From: Acanthococcus lagerstroemiae
Taxonomy: Eukaryota; Arthropoda; Insecta; Hemiptera; Eriococcidae
Direction: 5' to 3'
Assembly (NCBI GenBank): GCA_031841125.1
Contig: CM063110.1
Coordinates: forward strand, 24,423,626-24,487,625
DNA length: 64,000 nt
Positions 60,839-64,000 of this stretch are shown piece after piece. Every line of letters starts with the position of its first letter. Within the stretch, counting starts at the first letter, position 1. The translations under genes and the position numbers were made by a program. Under the pieces are notes generated by a model. The model worked only from the letters and a program-made list of their open reading frames with translations, searched no databases and was not told the DNA's origin.

Positions 60839-63664
60839 ATGGCGACACGATTGGTCTTTTTCATTGTCATCTTTTTGGTAAGGTTTCATTTTTTATTATA
60901 ATTTTCGTTTACTATTATATTAAACTGTTACTGAAAAAAAGAGGAAATTTTTAACTTATGCGAGAGGGTAATTAAATATTCAGTTTTTGAGGCCGAATGT
61001 GAGTTTTGAAAACATATCCTCAGCTGGGTATTCAACACATGCAGTTTTGGTAGCTCGGGTATAAATTAGAATAGCATGTAGTATGGGATCGGTAGTAGAA
61101 ACGTATTGGAAGCTGAGAACTACAAAATGAAATTAGTTGCAAATAGAAAATGTGTGACAAACTAACATCAGTTTTGTGATTTATTTCAAACTAAAACAGT
61201 TCCTGTATTCAAATACTAAAAAAAAAAAAAAAAAAAAGGTTCTTCTGATCTGTAAAATAGATGACCTTTTTTATTTTTGAGCTAACAGCAGTGAAGTTGG
61301 TGCGGGTGTCATGGAACACATATATATAAAATCGGAATACTGGAAGTTTCAATAAATTTAAAGTTTGGTAACGTCATTCTGTATTCTCCTGAAAGTCCAC
61401 CAAATTGAAAGATAGGTAAAAATAGCTGAATTATCAACTAAATTTACACACGTACAGCCATGATTTGCAGCTAAGGTGTACTCTAAAGTGGAGCAAAAAA
61501 AAAAGTTTCGTTATTTTTCTAAGGGTTAGGTGATTTGGCTGCCTTTCGACCTAAAAACGATGCTTGAAAAATTTTAATGAAAAATACTGAAATTTTTCCT
61601 AAGCAACCTTAATTTGAAATTTGATATCCAGGATTTTATCGATAAAAGATAAAGAGACCAAATTACTGTTATAACCTATTCGAGAACTATCTTGATTGAA
61701 TAAGCGATTCCGAGCCGAGAAATCAAATCAGAAAAATACATATTTTTAAAATTGAATTTGGCAACCTAATCAATCCATAAATCTATCCCTGGCTTCAATT
61801 CTTAATCACCCCTCCCTCATTGAGGAGCTACCGAGTGAAGACATCGATCTTGATCGCTGCATTATAGTGGCACGCGCCATTTTAATAGATACAAGACCTT
61901 CCGAAATTGGAATCTAAATTTCTAAAGTTTTTAGAGGGTGAGAAAAAAATGTATTAAAATGATGAATTTCGAGGGGGATGGAGCTCTTCTCATATGCCCC
62001 CACCCGATCTATCCATAACGTCGTAGTCATTTTATTCTACATTACCAGAGCCTATATGAACGGGTTTCCCGACAAAAAGGATTCACCTAACGGAAATAGG
62101 AAGCACTTCATTTTTTATCGTTCAGATCTTTGACCTCAAATTTCAAATTAAATTTGCCTAGGAAAAATTTCAATATTTTTCGCTGAAATTTAGCACCGAT
62201 TGTTTTTAGGTCAGACAGCAACAAAATCGCCATACCCGTCGAAAAAGTAACGCAACAATTTTTAGGCCGTTCGTACTCCACCCTAGTGTACTCTCCTGGC
62301 CCTATTCGTTCCCTAAGAATATAATTTTGTAAATAAACATGATATTTTACCCCGAAAATATTCCTAATTTCCCGTCCTATCAAACCATATTCGCATATTT
62401 GGATGAACCTCGAACGTTTTTCTTTTTTATATTTGCGCATAAGGTAATACCGACATTATGATGACTCGCCGCATTCATTCTCAATCAAGTTCATCAAATT
62501 ACCAAGTTCATTTCTGTAATATCTACCCATATACTATGTATTCGATTGTGCCTAGGGCTCTATTAGAGGGAATTCTGTTGCATGAGATGATTGTACCATC
62601 TAAATGGAGAGAACCATGTTATTCACCCGAAATGAGATTTTTAATTACTTAAATAGAATTTTTGATAAGTAGAGGTCGGGTTGGCCGAGTGGATAGCGCG
62701 TTGGTCTCGGAATCCGGAGGTCCCGGGTTCGAGCCCATGTAGCACCTCCCCAGATTTCGACCTAGGCCGGTTTTTCGGCCAAAAGAGAAGAGGATTAAGA
62801 CAGTCCTAACAGCCTCCCCGACGTCTCTGAAGTAATACTCGATAGGGTGGATTCCAGGGAGAATTCCAGGGCTCGGGTTGAGAGCAAATTAGAAAAAAAG
62901 AACTCACTGACTCTTCACACGCGACCATAAATTTTAAAAATGGTCTTTTTTAATTTCCTGAGTAAGTCAATTTATTTAACTTATGTTATTTGCTATTTCT
63001 TCAAGGTTGGAGAAATAAGAGGAAAGTTATCAGCATCTGACCCAGCCCAGAATGAGTTGCCACCGATGTCGATTTTCGAGTGGTCCCCCGCATTTGATCC
63101 ACCATGTCTGGAAGAGTTGTACAATGCAGCTTACTCATTCGCAAAGGATGCACAGCCATACATAGAAGTTCCAGATATTATACAACGAGAGCCAGATTTC
63201 ATAGTACGATCTTCCGCCGTCTATGCCGTTTACAATGCTTGCGTACAAATATATTCTGTAATGGATGTGTATGGCAAAGCGCAAATCTTACAAGAAATAG
63301 AAAATGACTTGAGCGGCAGCACGCCAGGTACAAGTTCAATAATGAATCCGAGTGGACTGCAGGCACCAATTACATCTGATTCATCAACAACTGGACCAGA
63401 TAGCACCAGGCTGACGTCTATGCCGCCAGAAATGACAGTTAATCCAAATGTACACAATCCAACAATGACACCAAATGAAGCCAGTCTTGCAAGTACATCA
63501 CCTAATCCTCCAAGTACATCACCTAATCCTACAAGTACACCACCTAATCCTCCAAGTACAGAGAGTCCCACAGCTGCAGTACCTAATCCACGTACAGCCA
63601 ATCCCACAACGACTATTCCTGATTCTTCTTCCATTACACCACAGCCGGATCAACCAGATACCCC
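60839..63664 (+). CDS. Gene F: secreted protein with Ser/Thr/Pro repeat tail, exons 1-2 (3' partial)
   Basis: Exon 60839-60877 encodes MATRLVFFIVIFL and ends at TTG|GTAAGG in phase 0. It joins 63006-63664 (TTCTTCAAG|GTT) in frame, completing a signal peptide that ends around VGEIRGKLSA. Exon 2 holds a folded-looking region with two cysteines (DPPCLEELYNAAYSF..VYNACVQIYSVMDVYG), then about 110 residues of Ser/Thr/Pro with repeats NPPSTSPNPTSTPPNP, mucin-like. It ends at ACCCC|GTAAGC in phase 2, so further exons lie beyond the window. An ATG at 62940 would give a rival start with a hydrophobic leader, but the TATA box and exon 1 favour 60839. Weak resemblance of AVYAVYNACVQIYSVMD to the A/C last exon is not enough to call homology. 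A SINE sits in intron 1. Confidence 0.62.
60878..63005. other. Gene F intron 1
   Basis: AT-rich, no second exon found. Includes the SINE at 62676-62898; the minus-strand ORF 62440-62108 has no support. Confidence 0.5.
62676..62898 (+). repeat. tRNA-derived SINE, copy 2
   Basis: Pol III A box TTGGCCGAGTGGATAGC and B box CGGGTTCGAGCCC within a tRNA-like head, then body TTTCGACCTAGGCCGGTTTTTC..CTGAAGTAATACTCGATAGG and an A-rich end. Same family as 41522-41757 and 45417-45532. The acceptor stem does not pair, so it is not a tRNA gene. Confidence 0.82.
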
Positions 63665-64000
63665 GTAAGCCACTTTTCTTTTTTAATTTACAAAAAAAGA
63701 ATAGGCTATGCATATTTTGACTCGAAAAATCAGAAATATTTCTATAAGAGACCTAAATTCGTAGCTTAAACTGAAATTCTATCATTTGAATGTCAACCCG
63801 ACGTGACAGGAATGTGCTGATTTCATTCGTGCATGCACTAGAACTAAGTTTTCTTTATTACTAACATTACAAATAAACGTTTACTCCACCTCATTTTCGT
63901 TCTTTCTGATCGCCTCTCTGGCGATCTTACTTTTCTTTCACTTACTACTCTTAATCTGAATCGTAGTACGCAGTCTAGATATCTATTATAAATCTGTCTT
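63665..64000. other. Probably start of gene F intron 2
   Basis: Follows the GTAAGC donor; AT-rich, nothing else seen. AATAAA at 63871 could instead end the transcript if the donor is not used. Confidence 0.4.

Noticed and set aside
62676..62760. tRNA gene
   Set aside because: A and B boxes are present but the acceptor stem is not complementary and the anticodon arm is poor; the same head plus body recurs, so it is a SINE.
62940..63005. ATG at 62940 as gene F start
   Set aside because: Possible, but the TATA-linked mini-exon at 60839 joins in frame and gives a cleaner signal peptide.

Overview
The window is eukaryotic nuclear DNA from an animal, most probably an insect. It has introns with GT..AG borders, TATA plus TCAGT-type start sites, AATAAA signals, tRNA-derived SINEs, RTE and Jockey-like non-LTR elements, Helitrons, hAT-type MITEs and a decayed pogo-like transposase. 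Frequent GTAGGTACCTAC-like words and the Helitron style make a sap-feeding hemipteran my guess, but nothing here proves the order. About 4% of the window is recognisable host coding sequence; most of the rest is mobile-element debris.

The host genes are five small, probably secreted proteins without a recognised family. Gene A (exons 2521-3951, +; 5' part outside the readable region), gene B (22372-35901, +), gene C (last exons 38980-39690, +) and gene E (50117-47988, -) can be tied together: exons can be joined in frame by hand, their intron phases agree (0, 1, 2, 1, 1, 1 over the shared exons), and short residue patterns match exon by exon. E gives a complete 258-residue secreted protein from seven exons. 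B gives about 426 residues. A, B and C each also carry a silk-like or mucin-like low-complexity region (poly-Ala, GA, SEAEA, TPCPPG). It lies in the first coding exon of B but in the last exon of A and C, while E has none. Gene F (60839-63664, +) has a 13-residue signal-peptide exon behind a TATA box and a Ser/Thr/Pro repeat region; its link to the others is weak. This clustered, fast-changing family with a fixed exon frame is the most interesting thing in the window.

Layout: 1-2520 Helitron-derived foldback and the likely intron of gene A; 2521-4253 gene A; 4500-7140 Jockey-like element split by a MITE; 7116-8320 dispersed repeats; 8400-9785 pogo-like pseudogene split by a 195-bp hAT MITE with a perfect 8-bp target duplication; 10570-12480 satellite-like units and low-complexity DNA; 14846-15952 nested inverted repeats with Helitron 5' ends; 17192-21480 RTE pieces, a TA microsatellite and a Helitron 3' end; 22358-35909 gene B, whose introns hold a 5.5-kb foldback structure, two hAT-like MITEs and a 4.3-kb RTE that itself carries a 1973-bp Helitron; 36023 a core promoter; 38980-39839 gene C; 41522-47070 SINEs, foldbacks and a hAT MITE; 47988-50117 gene E; 50118-55360 almost empty; 55365-60120 two RTE copies; 60758-64000 gene F.

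No rRNA, functional tRNA gene, CRISPR, prokaryotic or viral gene was seen. All exon joins are hand-made from splice sites, frame and paralogue comparison; transcripts would settle them.
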